Shown here: piece after piece, positions 8,396 through 17,710 of the stretch
How the letters are laid out: each line of letters opens with the position of its first letter
How positions within the stretch are numbered: position 1 is the first letter of the stretch
The notes under the pieces: model-generated
What the model was told of the DNA's origin: nothing
The model's input: only the letters and a program-made list of their open reading frames with translations
Database searches by the model: none
Made by a program: the position numbers and the translations under genes
Source of the DNA: a virus
Length of the DNA: 35,158 nt
Reading direction: 5' to 3' (one strand)
IMG/VR virus record: IMGVR_UViG_3300036791_000706
Location: 1-35,158 of that record

Positions 8396-11034
8396 CATCT
8401 TCCCCCTAAAATTGCTGCCGCCCGTTGCTGATTCTCTTCCGAGTTTTCATTGCCTCCGCGCACGGCAACCTTGGCTAGATACGCCTTCGCCTTCAATCGG
8501 TTTGCCAGTGGCGGCGTCGTGCTCTGGTTGCGGGTTCTGTCTTCAAGGTCGGGCGAGAGCGGGCGAGTCATCACATCGGCGGGCGTGCGCAACGGAACGG
8601 CGGCGGCGGTGCTCTCCCTCAACGCTTGGGCGGTGAGCTTTGTTCCTTCTGCGTCGTTCTGCCCGGATAGCTGCTGCTGCTGATCCTGGGGCTGCTGCTG
8701 GTCCTGCTGCTGCTGCTGCTGCTGCTTGAGATTCTGGGCGGTCGCGCCCATGCGTGCGGCCAGAAGCGGGCCTGCGGTGCGCGCGGGGACGCCGTTCTGG
8801 ACGGCATAGGTGAAGCTCTTGAGAAAGGCGGGGTCGCTGATAAGTTGATCCGTGATCCAATGCCGGATGCCGGAGACAGTTCCAAGCGCCGTGGGTAGTG
8901 CGCCAATTCCCAGTCCAGCGCCTATATGGTGTGTGGCTAACATTCCCACACCTCCGCCCTCCGCCAATATGCCCCGGATGCCTGACGCATGACGGCGGAC
9001 GGATGTAGCCACATTGCCGAGTAGACTTTGGGTAGCCTCGCGGCGGTCGGCGCGGTCGAACAATTGGCCTACCGTCTTCAAGTCGTCCATGTGCTGTTGT
9101 CCGATAGTTCGCCGCAACACGTCTCGGTTGGTTTCGCTGTCGCGGAATCCTCCGTTGTAAAAATCTTCCAGCTTTTGATTCAAGCCTGCGCCCGGCTGAA
9201 AGACGCGCTGGCCCACTCCGCGCCCCTGCTCTGCTGGAGTGATTCCGTTAAACTCCCGCTGCATCAGGTCATGCAGATTTTGCAGCACAATGCCGTCTTG
9301 ATAACCGGAGCGGTGTGCATCCCACTCCTGCGGTGACACGCTGGTTTTGTATTTGTCAAAGAAGTCCATCTGCGCTTGCTGGTTGGCCGCAAGCTGCTCC
9401 TGAAGCTCTCCGAGATTGCCGATTGGAGTTTTGCTGTTGAGTTTGTTGCGCAACCATTTCTCTTCTTCACGCAGTTGCGTGAATTTCCCATTGCTGGCGT
9501 CGTCGGCGGTCTGCCAGAAAGTTCCGTTGTGCGCTTTTAGTTGCTCGGCGGCGTCGCCAATGCTGTGAGTGTTGCGAACCATCTCCAGCGGATCGGCGGC
9601 GGGAATGTGCGGCTGGCCTGCGGCGAAGTCGTCATAGCGCGATAGCTGATTGGCGAGGTCCGCGTGCGCGTCGGTGAGTCGCGATGCTGCTCGCGGTCCC
9701 ATCTCCTCCACTTGATCCGGGTCGTTTAATATGCGGTCCCACTGCGCGAGTTGCTGGCGTGCGCGCGGCACACTCAGGCCGTTGCCCTGGTCGGTGAGTA
9801 TCAGCGTGCCGGGGCCGCTGACGGTATCGGCGCGCGGCTCGCGTGGCGTTGCTGTGGCCACGTCTGCGCCGAAGGTTCCTTCCGGTGCGCCTCTCGGCTG
9901 ATTTCCTTCAAGCGTCGGCGGTCCCTCCATCGCGGTCCTCGGTGCTCCGCTGGTGACATACGACGGCTGCTTAAACGCCGCCTGCTGGCGTTTGGCGGCG
10001 GGCTGCAACAGTTCACCTTCGGGCGTCTCGGTCGGCGCTTCTCCTGCGACGTTGAAGCCTCCCCCTCCGGGTAGCTGACGCGCGGGTGGTAGTGGCTGCT
10101 GCTCGACGGGCCGCATGGCATTGGTGCGGTTGGCGCTGTTGGCTACAGCGGTCTTGCCGATGTTGCCACTGGCCTCATCGACTGCCTGTGTCGCCGGGTC
10201 TTGGCTCACATCTCCCAGGTTGCGGAGTAGCAGGTTGGCGTTGGTTCCCTTGTTCCCCAGCGTCTCGAAGGCGGTCCCTGCGATGTTGCGAGTCGCGGGG
10301 CGCGCGTTCTCTATGCTCTGTGCCACCTCGCGGATCGCGCCCGCTCCGCCTCCTCCGACGGCTCCCAGCGGTCCTCCAAATTCCGCGCCGGTCTTCATAG
10401 CTTCGGCGGTGGCCTCCGGGTCTCCTCCGGTCTTGACGGCGGTTTGCGCGCCCTGTTCCACGGCTCCGCGCGCTGCTCCGGTCACGCCTCCGCGCAGGGT
10501 CTTCAGTGCGACACGGGCGAGGGCGTGAAGGTCGGGGTCATCTTCGAGCACCTTGGCGCGCTTCGCCAGTTTGCTCAAGGTCTGGGATACCTTGGGAGCG
10601 GCTTCTAACGCCTCCCCACCGTGCGCGGCGGCCTGCTCTCCCCCGGCCTCTAAACCCAACGGTAGAAACTCGGCAATCGTCTCGAACACGTTGCCCGCTT
10701 GCTGATCCGGGTTATTCAGCTTCGTGCGCTCTTGCAGCCAGTCGGCGGCTTGCTGCATCCCCGCTGATCCTCCCCCCGGCAATTTGCCGTACATGCTGGC
10801 GAGTCCTGCGACCGTATGCGCTGCGCCTTTGACGAAGCCCTTGCCTCCCTCTAAAAGATGCGCCGGGCTGATCTGTGACAGGTCCCAATCGGCGGACGTG
10901 TTGGGCTGCTGCTGTTGTTGGGTTGTGGATGCCTGCGCGGCTGGATCGCCGAAGGTCACACCTTCAGGTACAGGGTCGCCGAAGGTCACACCTGGGGGTG
11001 GTGTGGATGGACTCGCAGTTTGATTAGAAGGCAT
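8395..11034 (-). CDS. Large internal virion / ejection-type protein (putative)
   Basis: An 879-residue protein overlapping its upstream neighbour by 11 bases. The N-terminus carries two copies of VTFGDP within 20 residues. The next part is helical and Ala/Gly-rich with possible membrane-active segments (GFVKGAAHTVAGLASMYG; VGGGGAGAIREVA). The middle is Gln-, Glu- and Asp-rich helix (residues 430-680). Near residue 690-740 lies another Gly/Ala/Leu-rich stretch (GVGMLATHHIGAGLGIG). A poly-Gln/Asp tract at about residues 770-790 is encoded by CAG repeats. No enzymatic motif such as a transglycosylase Glu was found. Size, position after the nozzle-like gene and amphipathic character fit the ejected internal core proteins of podoviruses. 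This assignment is from context and composition only. Confidence 0.55.
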   Translation of the reverse strand: MPSNQTASPSTPPPGVTFGDPVPEGVTFGDPAAQASTTQQQQQPNTSADWDLSQISPAHLLEGGKGFVKGAAHTVAGLASMYGKLPGGGSAGMQQAADWLQERTKLNNPDQQAGNVFETIAEFLPLGLEAGGEQAAAHGGEALEAAPKVSQTLSKLAKRAKVLEDDPDLHALARVALKTLRGGVTGAARGAVEQGAQTAVKTGGDPEATAEAMKTGAEFGGPLGAVGGGGAGAIREVAQSIENARPATRNIAGTAFETLGNKGTNANLLLRNLGDVSQDPATQAVDEASGNIGKTAVANSANRTNAMRPVEQQPLPPARQLPGGGGFNVAGEAPTETPEGELLQPAAKRQQAAFKQPSYVTSGAPRTAMEGPPTLEGNQPRGAPEGTFGADVATATPREPRADTVSGPGTLILTDQGNGLSVPRARQQLAQWDRILNDPDQVEEMGPRAASRLTDAHADLANQLSRYDDFAAGQPHIPAADPLEMVRNTHSIGDAAEQLKAHNGTFWQTADDASNGKFTQLREEEKWLRNKLNSKTPIGNLGELQEQLAANQQAQMDFFDKYKTSVSPQEWDAHRSGYQDGIVLQNLHDLMQREFNGITPAEQGRGVGQRVFQPGAGLNQKLEDFYNGGFRDSETNRDVLRRTIGQQHMDDLKTVGQLFDRADRREATQSLLGNVATSVRRHASGIRGILAEGGGVGMLATHHIGAGLGIGALPTALGTVSGIRHWITDQLISDPAFLKSFTYAVQNGVPARTAGPLLAARMGATAQNLKQQQQQQQDQQQPQDQQQQLSGQNDAEGTKLTAQALRESTAAAVPLRTPADVMTRPLSPDLEDRTRNQSTTPPLANRLKAKAYLAKVAVRGGNENSEENQQRAAAILGGR
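8671..8726. repeat. Interrupted CTG/CAG trinucleotide repeat
   Basis: The plus strand has four CTG units at 8671-8682, three at 8692-8700 and seven in a row at 8704-8724. On the coding minus strand these are CAG codons giving a Gln/Asp tract near the C-terminus of the large internal virion candidate. Such tracts are prone to replication slippage, in whole codons here. Confidence 0.85.
10946..10993. repeat. 18-base direct repeat, 30-base period
   Basis: TCGCCGAAGGTCACACCT occurs at 10946-10963 and again at 10976-10993. It encodes the twice-repeated GVTFGDP motif at the N-terminus of the large internal virion candidate. The period is ten codons, so gain or loss of a copy would keep the frame. 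Confidence 0.9.
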
Positions 11035-12781
11035 GATAATTCGTTCCCTTCTTATCGTCGGCGTAGCCTACGATTTTGCCCTGCTTGTCGGTGGCTGGAA
11101 ATTTGCCGGTTGGAACTTGAGTTTGCGGCTGTCCCTGGCCCTGGCTGACATCGAACTTTCGGTCGGGGCCGTCCAGCGTTCCGTACAGGTTCATGTTGTG
11201 GTAGTCGTCCGCGAATTGCTGATTGGAATTAATGCGCGTCTGAAGCTGCGCGATGATAGAAGAGGGGTCGTTTTTGAGATGGTTGGTGACTTCCGCTTCT
11301 TTGTCTTGGGCGTACTTCGTTCCCCGGTAGTTATGCGCGCCTAGTGATGCCTGGGTGGATTGCTCGATATATCCCTGCAACTGCGTTAGCGGGTCGTTGT
11401 GGTCAACACCAACGGCAAACTGCCATTTGTCTCCCAGGCTGTTGAGCCGTCCCACTAAATCGGGGTGAGCCTTAAGCAGATTGATTGCCTGCTGCGAGTT
11501 GTAAATTGCGCTCTGGCTCAACCGTGCGGCCTTGGTAACGTCGGCGGTTGGCTTGCCGATTTGCTTCGGATTGATCCCGTCAGTGCCTTTGGCGAAGTTC
11601 TGGACGGGTGGGAATTTGGCGTCGTAGCTCCCTGCCGGGGCCGGGGGCGTAGGTGTGCCCGAGATGTATCCCTTGCCTTCGGCAATCTGCCTCTGGAGGC
11701 TGCGATTGGCGGCGGCGTTTTCCGCGCGCTCCGCTGTTGCTTGGCGGGCGGCTTGTGCCCGCTCCTGTATCCCCGCTTGGCGGTCCTGAGACGCTTGTTT
11801 GGCCGCGTCTGCCTTCTCCTGCAATCCTCCGAGGTCAAGCTGATACTTCGCGATTCGGTTGGTGTTGCCCTCCTCGGCCTGCTCGATCTTGGCGTTCGTC
11901 ATGCTTCCGGCCTGGATGACGTGATCCTTGAACTGCATCGGGGCGTCGGGGCTGTCGCCGGGAACCAGTTCCTTGAACGTCACGTCCTTGTCGTTCTTCT
12001 GGTCGAGCCACGCCTGATCCATATTCCAGACGTGAACCTTGCCGTCCGCTTCCTGGGCAAAATGCAGTTTTCCATTGGCGTGATTCGCCATCGCGTCGGG
12101 GTTGGTCTTGGTCATTTTCATGGCCTCGTCCATGTTCTTGAAGGTGCCTAAATCCTGGTTGACCTTATTACTCCCTATCCAATCCTGAATCGCATTGCTG
12201 CGGTCCACCTGGGCCTGCGTCAGCGCGATTCCTTTCTGCTGCATGTTGAAGGCGCTCTGTGCGATTTGCTGCTGGGTGAGCGCCTTCTGCGCGTTGCGCA
12301 TCTGGGTTTGCTGCTCAAACGTGGCGTCCTGCTGTGCCTGCTGCTTCTGCTGCTGGGGCATCTGCGCGCCCGCCTGGATGCCTGCGGCGGCGGCTCTGGC
12401 TGGCCCACCTGGGCCTTGAGAATTGGCCAGTCCTGCGCCTGCGCCGGTGAGCGCGGCGGCGGCTACTCTGCCCCATTTTTCCCCTCGCGTGGAGGGGTCT
12501 TCGGAGACGCTGATATTGCCGTCCGTGTCCTTCTTTACGCTGTAGGTTTTATCCCCTCCCAGGATGCTTCCCACCTTGTCTAAAACATTCCCCAGCCAGC
12601 CCATGTGCTGCTGCACGTCCGGGGGCATTGGGGTGGGGGCCAGAACGGCGGATGCGGCGGGGCTGATTGTGGTCTGCGAAGGGGCGGATGGAGTGGTCGC
12701 CATCGTGGGATTGGTGGGGTCCATTCCGGGCTGGAAGGGGACCGGCGTTGCGCTGTTGTCGGCCATCGGATCGTCGGGCAT
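11024..12781 (-). CDS. Gln/Ala-rich internal virion protein (putative)
   Basis: A 585-residue protein. The start at 12781 is chosen because AAGGAGGG precedes it by a few bases; an in-frame extension to 12865 gives only an Arg-rich, non-protein-like leader. The N-terminal 70 residues are Pro/Thr-rich and disordered. A Gly/Ala segment (AAAALTGAGAGLANSQG, around residue 105-120) could insert into membranes. The body (residues 130-370) is long, charged, Gln-rich helix with coiled-coil character. The C-terminal part has LNSLGDKWQFAVG- and LGAHNYRG-like globular stretches. No catalytic motif was recognised. Together with the flanking genes at 8395 and 12793 it resembles the trio of internal/ejection proteins in podoviruses (inference from order and composition). 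Confidence 0.6.
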   Translation of the reverse strand: MPDDPMADNSATPVPFQPGMDPTNPTMATTPSAPSQTTISPAASAVLAPTPMPPDVQQHMGWLGNVLDKVGSILGGDKTYSVKKDTDGNISVSEDPSTRGEKWGRVAAAALTGAGAGLANSQGPGGPARAAAAGIQAGAQMPQQQKQQAQQDATFEQQTQMRNAQKALTQQQIAQSAFNMQQKGIALTQAQVDRSNAIQDWIGSNKVNQDLGTFKNMDEAMKMTKTNPDAMANHANGKLHFAQEADGKVHVWNMDQAWLDQKNDKDVTFKELVPGDSPDAPMQFKDHVIQAGSMTNAKIEQAEEGNTNRIAKYQLDLGGLQEKADAAKQASQDRQAGIQERAQAARQATAERAENAAANRSLQRQIAEGKGYISGTPTPPAPAGSYDAKFPPVQNFAKGTDGINPKQIGKPTADVTKAARLSQSAIYNSQQAINLLKAHPDLVGRLNSLGDKWQFAVGVDHNDPLTQLQGYIEQSTQASLGAHNYRGTKYAQDKEAEVTNHLKNDPSSIIAQLQTRINSNQQFADDYHNMNLYGTLDGPDRKFDVSQGQGQPQTQVPTGKFPATDKQGKIVGYADDKKGTNYHAF

Positions 12782-12792
12782 AATCCCTCCTT

Positions 12793-13407
12793 TTAGTGGT
12801 GCGCGGCGAAGCCGCCCGCTGCGGCTCCCGCTACGCTTCCCAGAGCACCGAAGGCGGCTCCCCACGGGGCAAACTGCTGTTGTGCCATGGCCTGTGCGGA
12901 ACCTGCCGCCTGGGCACCCGCTCCGGTGGCCTGTCCGGCGTAGGAAGTGGGGTTGATTAAGCCTGCCGTGGAACCGAGTACATTGGCCGCTGTATTCCAG
13001 TTCGCATAGCCCTGTGCATAGTTGGCTTGGGTTATCTGATTCTGGCCCGTGGCGCGCTGCGCGGCGGCGGCGTTGGCGTTCTGTGCAATCAGGTTCGCGT
13101 TAACGCTGGAGGGCAGGAACGTATTGCCTCCCCCGCGCCCTGCGAGAGCTTGGGCCGTGGCCTTCTGCGCCTGGGCGTAATCGGTAGCGACGTTCTCCGT
13201 GTTCTGGGTCTTGAGCGCGTTCTCTTCCCCCGGCGCGAAACCGGTCTGCGAGGGTCCGGCCTGAAGGATCGGCTGGAAGGCGTTGGTCAGCGCTCCCACA
13301 ATCTGCTGATTCTCCCCAAACACGGTGCTGTACTGTTTGGAGAGCTGATTGAAGAAGTCCTGCTGCTCGTTGGTAATCTGGGTCTCCTGGCTAGTAGGTC
13401 CGCACAT
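12793..13407 (-). CDS. Small internal virion / ejection-type protein (putative)
   Basis: A 204-residue protein from the ATG at 13407, with AAGGTG 6 bases upstream, overlapping the end of the acetyltransferase-like gene by 17 bases. An earlier in-frame start at 13545 lies entirely over that gene and gives an Arg/Pro-rich leader. The N-terminal half (TNEQQDFFNQLSKQYSTVFG) is amphipathic helix. The second half is Ala/Gln/Asn-rich. The C-terminus (AFGALGSVAGAAAGGFAAHH) is a Gly-zipper-like hydrophobic tail that may insert in membranes. Comparable short proteins with Gly/Ala tails sit beside ejection proteins in many podoviruses. No family could be named from sequence alone. Confidence 0.65.
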   Translation of the reverse strand: MCGPTSQETQITNEQQDFFNQLSKQYSTVFGENQQIVGALTNAFQPILQAGPSQTGFAPGEENALKTQNTENVATDYAQAQKATAQALAGRGGGNTFLPSSVNANLIAQNANAAAAQRATGQNQITQANYAQGYANWNTAANVLGSTAGLINPTSYAGQATGAGAQAAGSAQAMAQQQFAPWGAAFGALGSVAGAAAGGFAAHH

Positions 13408-13915
13408 TGGCGTCACCTTGCCTCTCCTGACCGTTTGTGGGAACACTCCCCACGGCTCCGGGCTGCTTCCGTGGAGGCTTGGGGGTATCCAAGGGCTTAG
13501 ACAGGAGCGTCGGCGTCTCTGTGAAGCCAAGGCGCTGTCTCGCAAAATTCCTCAGTTGGGGGCCTTCGGTGTCGAATAAGAGTTCGTGGAAGTGATTGCC
13601 CCGCAGAATCCCCTCAATCCAGAGCATCCCCCGCAACAGGGCGGAGCCGTGGCGGGCGCGGTCGGCCATGCCGTTCACCTGGGGGAACTGGATCGCCATC
13701 CGCACGGCGGTGGTGGTCTTGAAGTAGAAGACAACCTTTCCCTGCTCGTCCTCCAGTGCCCAACTGTCCTCCCCCGGTGTGGTCTTCAGGAAGAAATTGG
13801 CATCCATCCGCCCGCGATGGTAGGGGTCGTCTGCAATCAAGGCGGACAAATAGGCCCGGTCGGTCTCCCTGGCGGGGCGCACGGTATAGCCGTCAAAGGT
13901 GAAGGTGTTGCTCAT
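13391..13915 (-). CDS. GNAT-like acetyltransferase-type protein
   Basis: A 174-residue protein starting in an ATGA overlap with the previous stop. It opens YTVRPARETDRAYLSALI, the beta1-alpha1 start typical of the GNAT fold, followed by paired strands (DSWALEDEQGKVVFYFKTTT, residues 50-70), then a helix and the LLFDTEGPQLRNFARQRLGF segment (residues 113-132), which fits GNAT motif B, where a helix leads to 'xxLGF'. The acetyl-CoA P-loop (Q/RxxGxG/A) is not clear, so catalysis is uncertain. The last 40 residues are Pro/Gln-rich and disordered. GNAT-like genes recur in podoviral structural modules, with unknown targets. Confidence 0.65.
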   Translation of the reverse strand: MSNTFTFDGYTVRPARETDRAYLSALIADDPYHRGRMDANFFLKTTPGEDSWALEDEQGKVVFYFKTTTAVRMAIQFPQVNGMADRARHGSALLRGMLWIEGILRGNHFHELLFDTEGPQLRNFARQRLGFTETPTLLSKPLDTPKPPRKQPGAVGSVPTNGQERQGDANVRTY

Positions 13916-14160
13916 ACTCCGCCTCTCTTTCGGGCTGGCAAAGTGCGTGTCTGGGGGAGGTTGGAGCGGCTGTAAAACTGCCTCGTGAAAGCATCCGCAG
14001 TGGACGCCATAAGGGGCATCGAAGCGTGCATAATGGAGCTACGTTCTGGCCCGGTTTGAGGGGATGGAACCGCGCGGTTATTCCCCGGTTCCGATAGGGG
14101 TGCCTGGGGCGATTGCCACCCCCTCATATCTGCCCGCGATGATGCTCTGACGGACGGCAT
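13912..14160 (-). CDS. Small hypothetical protein
   Basis: An 82-residue protein from the ATG at 14160, preceded by GAGAGG with 9-base spacing. A TTG at 14166 overlapping the upstream stop as TTGA is an alternative start. It is Ser-, Pro- and Arg-rich with little predicted order and no recognised motif. Support comes from the tight junctions on both sides (TTGA upstream, ATGA into the acetyltransferase-like gene). It could be a non-functional reading frame that simply bridges the gap, so confidence is moderate. Confidence 0.5.
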   Translation of the reverse strand: MPSVRASSRADMRGWQSPQAPLSEPGNNRAVPSPQTGPERSSIMHASMPLMASTADAFTRQFYSRSNLPQTRTLPARKRGGV

Positions 14161-14162
14161 AA

Positions 14163-14279
14163 TCAATGGCCTCTCAGGATGTCTTTTGCGACCTTGGCGG
14201 TGGCCTTCACAAAGGCCACGTAGGCCACTCCGAAACCGGCTATAAGCCCGAGAATTGCGCCTGCTAAAAAGTGGATCAT
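14163..14279 (-). CDS. 38-residue single-span membrane protein
   Basis: A very short gene: ATG at 14279 in an ATGA overlap with the stop of the nozzle-like gene, TGA at 14163-14165. The protein begins MIHFLAGAILGLIAGFGVAY, one hydrophobic segment with a GxxxG-like Gly zipper, and ends in a basic amphipathic tail (KATAKVAKDILRGH). Flanking junctions are coupled on both sides, which supports a real gene. It could be a holin-like or pinholin-like protein, or a membrane-active virion component; sequence alone does not decide. Confidence 0.65.
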   Translation of the reverse strand: MIHFLAGAILGLIAGFGVAYVAFVKATAKVAKDILRGH

Positions 14280-17200
14280 TGCGCTCTCATCTCCTGCCAT
14301 GTCTGACCAAAAATTGTGAAGGTGAAAAGCTCGTTGGGAACGTCCTCAGCGGGCCATGAAATCTCCATCTGGAAGTGCCTGCACCATGCCGTTTTCTGGT
14401 TCTGCGCGACATGGTACCGGTCGCTGTAAATGGTCTTGCTGGGGGGTAGATTGGGAGGGTCCTGGTGGGTCCGGGTGAGGTCTTCGAAGTCGCCGCTAGC
14501 CTCCCCCAAAAGCAGCGCCAATCCGGCGCGGGTTCCCACCTTGGCGCTCTCCAGCGTTATGAAATTCAGCGCCGCCAGCTGCCCCGGCTGGGCTAAAACG
14601 ATGGCTCCAAAGCGGGTAAACACACTGTATTTGAGGGCGTTGTCGGTGTAGATAAGGCCGGTCGAATCCCGTTGCAGGATGGGGCCGGTGCTGGTGCTGC
14701 TCATCAAAAGCTGGTAGACGCCGGGGCTGACTTCGACGCTCTGCACGCATCCCACTCCCCCCAGGATGACGGCGGGGGGGGACCATGCTGAACCGCTCTC
14801 GGGGGCGTTGATTGCGGCCATGCGATACCAGCGGTCGATGCCGTTGGCAACAAACAGGGCCGTGTCCAGACTGGAGACCGTGTGGAAGGTTACAAAGCTG
14901 GCGGCGGCGTTGAACTGGTGCAACAGGCGGTCGGCGATGGGGAAGCCTACCTCTGTGATTCCGGCGCTGGGGTCGAGTGCCACCAGCATGTTGTTTCCCA
15001 GAAGCATGTACGGGGTGGTCTTGTTGACCGTGAAACAGTCGTAACTTCTGAGCGGGAGGTCTTCGATAAACACGACGATGTACAGCGGGTCGGCGGCGGT
15101 GGCGCTGCCCAGAATCAGATAGGCGTCGCGCACGGTGAACACCACCAGACCCAACGGGCAGGGCCAGAAACGGGTGATCTTCGATTGCACCGTGAACGTG
15201 GTGTCGAACCCGGCGTTGCCGCTCGATCCGCCCGCGATGGCATCCGGGCCGGAACTGCCATACACGACGTTGCCGACTGCTGCCCATATACGCCCCAGGT
15301 GATAAGCCAGCGCGGTTGCGCCAATCGGAAGCGGGGTTCCCTCGCCGTTAACCTGTGCCTGCCATTCGGTGTTGAGGTCATCGTCGGTGGTGTCGTCTGT
15401 CCATGTCCAGATTTGCCCTGCGCCGGGGTTGGGGATGGTGGCGGCTTGGAGAAACTTGGAGCCTCCCTGCGCGGTGCGAAAGATGACAATCGAACCCACT
15501 CCCGCCTGTCCGCTGCCCACGCCCTGCACCACTGCATGATTGCCCTCCATGATGGTGATGGGCGGCGACGGTGGACTCATCTCGGACAGGTCGTTGACGG
15601 TGGCGTTCTGATACTCGTAGCCGTATTGCACGGGGGCGGTTTGGGCAACGGCAAACGCTCCCCCGTTCTGCCAGATGACGGTGCCGTCCGTGGTGAGCGC
15701 GCCCAATTCGGTTGCAAAGGTCGGTGCCACGGCTCCGCTCACACCTGAGCTGTAAATGTTCTGGAGGTAGCCGTTGGGGTCAACGATGGTGGAGGCTGCG
15801 GTGATGGGTGTATTGGGGCCTAAATCGCTCCACTCCAGCGCCCTCCCTAAGCAGGTCCAGACAACCGTGTTGTCCTGCTGCTGGAGACCCACGCCGGGAC
15901 GCCAGATCGGCTGCGACGTTCCGCTGATTCCGGGGGTGGAAGCGACGTACAAACGGTTGGGCGTTCCGGGCGGGCTGATGATGACTCCCATAACGACCGC
16001 CCCCAGGCCATAGTTGTGCCCTGCCTGCCACGCGGACGGGCCTAGATTCGTCCATGTGATCGTGTGGTCCGGGGTGGTGCCTCCGGTAGCCGGATTCCAT
16101 GTCGGCTCGGCGCTGCCGGTGGTGCCGGTGCCGTTGGCGAACTGCACATTGCCGCCCGAGGCGCTGGAGACGGCGGCGACGGCGAACACGTTGGCGCTGG
16201 CCTGCCACTGGTTGCCGGTCGAGTCCATGACGTAGGCCGTCACGGTCTGCCCGTTTATCACGCATTGCCATCCGTGGCCGCGATTTGATCCGCCCGAGAC
16301 GTGTCCATTCATGGCGCACGCCGCGGTGGTCTGATCGAGCGTGAAACCGGGCGGGATTCCCCATTGGATTCCCCAGGCCACGGTCGCAAAAATCAGAGCG
16401 ATAGTGTTGGTGCCTACGGTGTGCATGACCAGCGCTGTGCCGTTGGCGACGGGTACGGTGTTGGCGGTTCCGCCGAGTTGCCAGAACACCGTGAGCACGG
16501 CGGCGGTGCCGAACCAATTATTGCCGCTGCCGTCGTCGTACTGAGCCGCTATCAAACCGGCGCTGTCCACTGTGCAGCGCGTTACCCCTTGCAGCGAATG
16601 GTTGGCGTTGTCGCATCCCACCATGCCCGCCATCGAAAGCGAGTTGAGGAGCGTGTAGCCCGAGGGGATGTTGAGCGCTCCATTGTGGTGTCCCGTGCCG
16701 ATTTGCAAACATAGATGGTCGCCTGCGGGGGTGGCGAAGGCGATTCCCGAGAAGTTGCCGGTGGTGTACGTGGTTACGTCGGGGGTGACAGTCCATGCAA
16801 TCGCTATCCAGTTGCTCGTTGCATCGAAGGCATAGCCGCCTGAGCGATTCTGAAAGCTCGAATTGACTACCCCTCCGGTGCCGTAGCTCTTGTAAACGCC
16901 TGCCGGTAGCGCGCTGGCGTTATAGCCGTAACATGGCGTCGTCCACACCAGCAGCCGGGAGGCATCGAAACCGGGGGGAAGCGCAATCTGCGCTCCGTTG
17001 ACGTAGTTCTCCCCGGTGAGGATCGCCACCTGTCCTCCGGTCGCGGTGGGAATGAATTTGATGTTGGAGGCTACGTTGTTGAGGTCGTCTACAATCAGCA
17101 TCCCTGAGATGGCCGGGGAGCTGACTTCATAGCCGGTGCTGGGTTGCCATGCGGGGTAGTTGTTGGGGCGTGGCTGCTGGATGACGGTGGGCGCGTTGGT

Positions 17201-17710
17201 GGGTGCCTGCACTCCCCAATCCCACACATCGCCGGTGCCATAGTTCCACTGTTTATTCTCCACGCCATCGGTCATGTACAGGACGTTTCCCAGCCCCAAA
17301 AAGTAGGTCGATCCGGCTCCGGGCGATTTCTGCATGATGCCGACTGGCTCATTGCCTCCGGTGATGTCGAGTACCTGTGTCGCGGTATCTGCCAGCACGC
17401 GGATTGCTTCATCGGTGAGGTTGAAGGTATTGAAGCTATAGAAGCGGCTGACGGGAGCGATGGGCCACGCGCTGTAGACGCTGGAGCCGGGGCGGCGCGC
17501 GAGGGTGAGGCGCGGCGTGATTTCGCTGTTGAGTCCGTCAAGGATCGAATCCTGTCGGCCCATGCCATAGCGTTCCTGGTACTCGTTGGTGGCGGCGTCG
17601 CGCAAAAAACTGCGGTTCGTCCACAGGCCCGTGAAGATGCGGTTGGTATGCAGGGGGGCGAAGTTACTCGGCTCTGCGCTGGCTCCGGCCTGTTGCAGAG
17701 CGTTAGGCAT
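14276..17710 (-). CDS. Tail nozzle / tubular protein B-like protein with embedded beta modules
   Basis: A 1144-residue protein; GGGGGAA lies 7 bases before the start. The N-terminus (FTGLWTNRSFLRDAATNEY) and the C-terminal third (ALAYHLGRIWAAVGNVVYGS, KITRFWPCPLGLVVFTVRDA) match the pattern of podoviral tail-tube nozzle proteins: a beta-propeller region where a ligand-like 'W/Y-x-G-x-IWaavGn-vy-S' strand pair recurs. Between residues about 150 and 650 lie inserted beta modules ending in 'dgTVxW' or 'NTVVWTCLG', a repeat type found in phage fibres that probably binds carbohydrate or stabilises trimers. Inference: the distal tail component that contacts the host envelope. It is longer than the T7 gp12 class (~800 residues) because of the inserted modules. 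It lies directly after the two adaptor-like genes, as expected. Confidence 0.65.
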   Translation of the reverse strand: MPNALQQAGASAEPSNFAPLHTNRIFTGLWTNRSFLRDAATNEYQERYGMGRQDSILDGLNSEITPRLTLARRPGSSVYSAWPIAPVSRFYSFNTFNLTDEAIRVLADTATQVLDITGGNEPVGIMQKSPGAGSTYFLGLGNVLYMTDGVENKQWNYGTGDVWDWGVQAPTNAPTVIQQPRPNNYPAWQPSTGYEVSSPAISGMLIVDDLNNVASNIKFIPTATGGQVAILTGENYVNGAQIALPPGFDASRLLVWTTPCYGYNASALPAGVYKSYGTGGVVNSSFQNRSGGYAFDATSNWIAIAWTVTPDVTTYTTGNFSGIAFATPAGDHLCLQIGTGHHNGALNIPSGYTLLNSLSMAGMVGCDNANHSLQGVTRCTVDSAGLIAAQYDDGSGNNWFGTAAVLTVFWQLGGTANTVPVANGTALVMHTVGTNTIALIFATVAWGIQWGIPPGFTLDQTTAACAMNGHVSGGSNRGHGWQCVINGQTVTAYVMDSTGNQWQASANVFAVAAVSSASGGNVQFANGTGTTGSAEPTWNPATGGTTPDHTITWTNLGPSAWQAGHNYGLGAVVMGVIISPPGTPNRLYVASTPGISGTSQPIWRPGVGLQQQDNTVVWTCLGRALEWSDLGPNTPITAASTIVDPNGYLQNIYSSGVSGAVAPTFATELGALTTDGTVIWQNGGAFAVAQTAPVQYGYEYQNATVNDLSEMSPPSPPITIMEGNHAVVQGVGSGQAGVGSIVIFRTAQGGSKFLQAATIPNPGAGQIWTWTDDTTDDDLNTEWQAQVNGEGTPLPIGATALAYHLGRIWAAVGNVVYGSSGPDAIAGGSSGNAGFDTTFTVQSKITRFWPCPLGLVVFTVRDAYLILGSATAADPLYIVVFIEDLPLRSYDCFTVNKTTPYMLLGNNMLVALDPSAGITEVGFPIADRLLHQFNAAASFVTFHTVSSLDTALFVANGIDRWYRMAAINAPESGSAWSPPAVILGGVGCVQSVEVSPGVYQLLMSSTSTGPILQRDSTGLIYTDNALKYSVFTRFGAIVLAQPGQLAALNFITLESAKVGTRAGLALLLGEASGDFEDLTRTHQDPPNLPPSKTIYSDRYHVAQNQKTAWCRHFQMEISWPAEDVPNELFTFTIFGQTWQEMRAQ

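Noticed and set aside
8671-8726. CRISPR-like or tandem array
   Set aside because: It is a plain trinucleotide repeat coding for Gln, without spacers.
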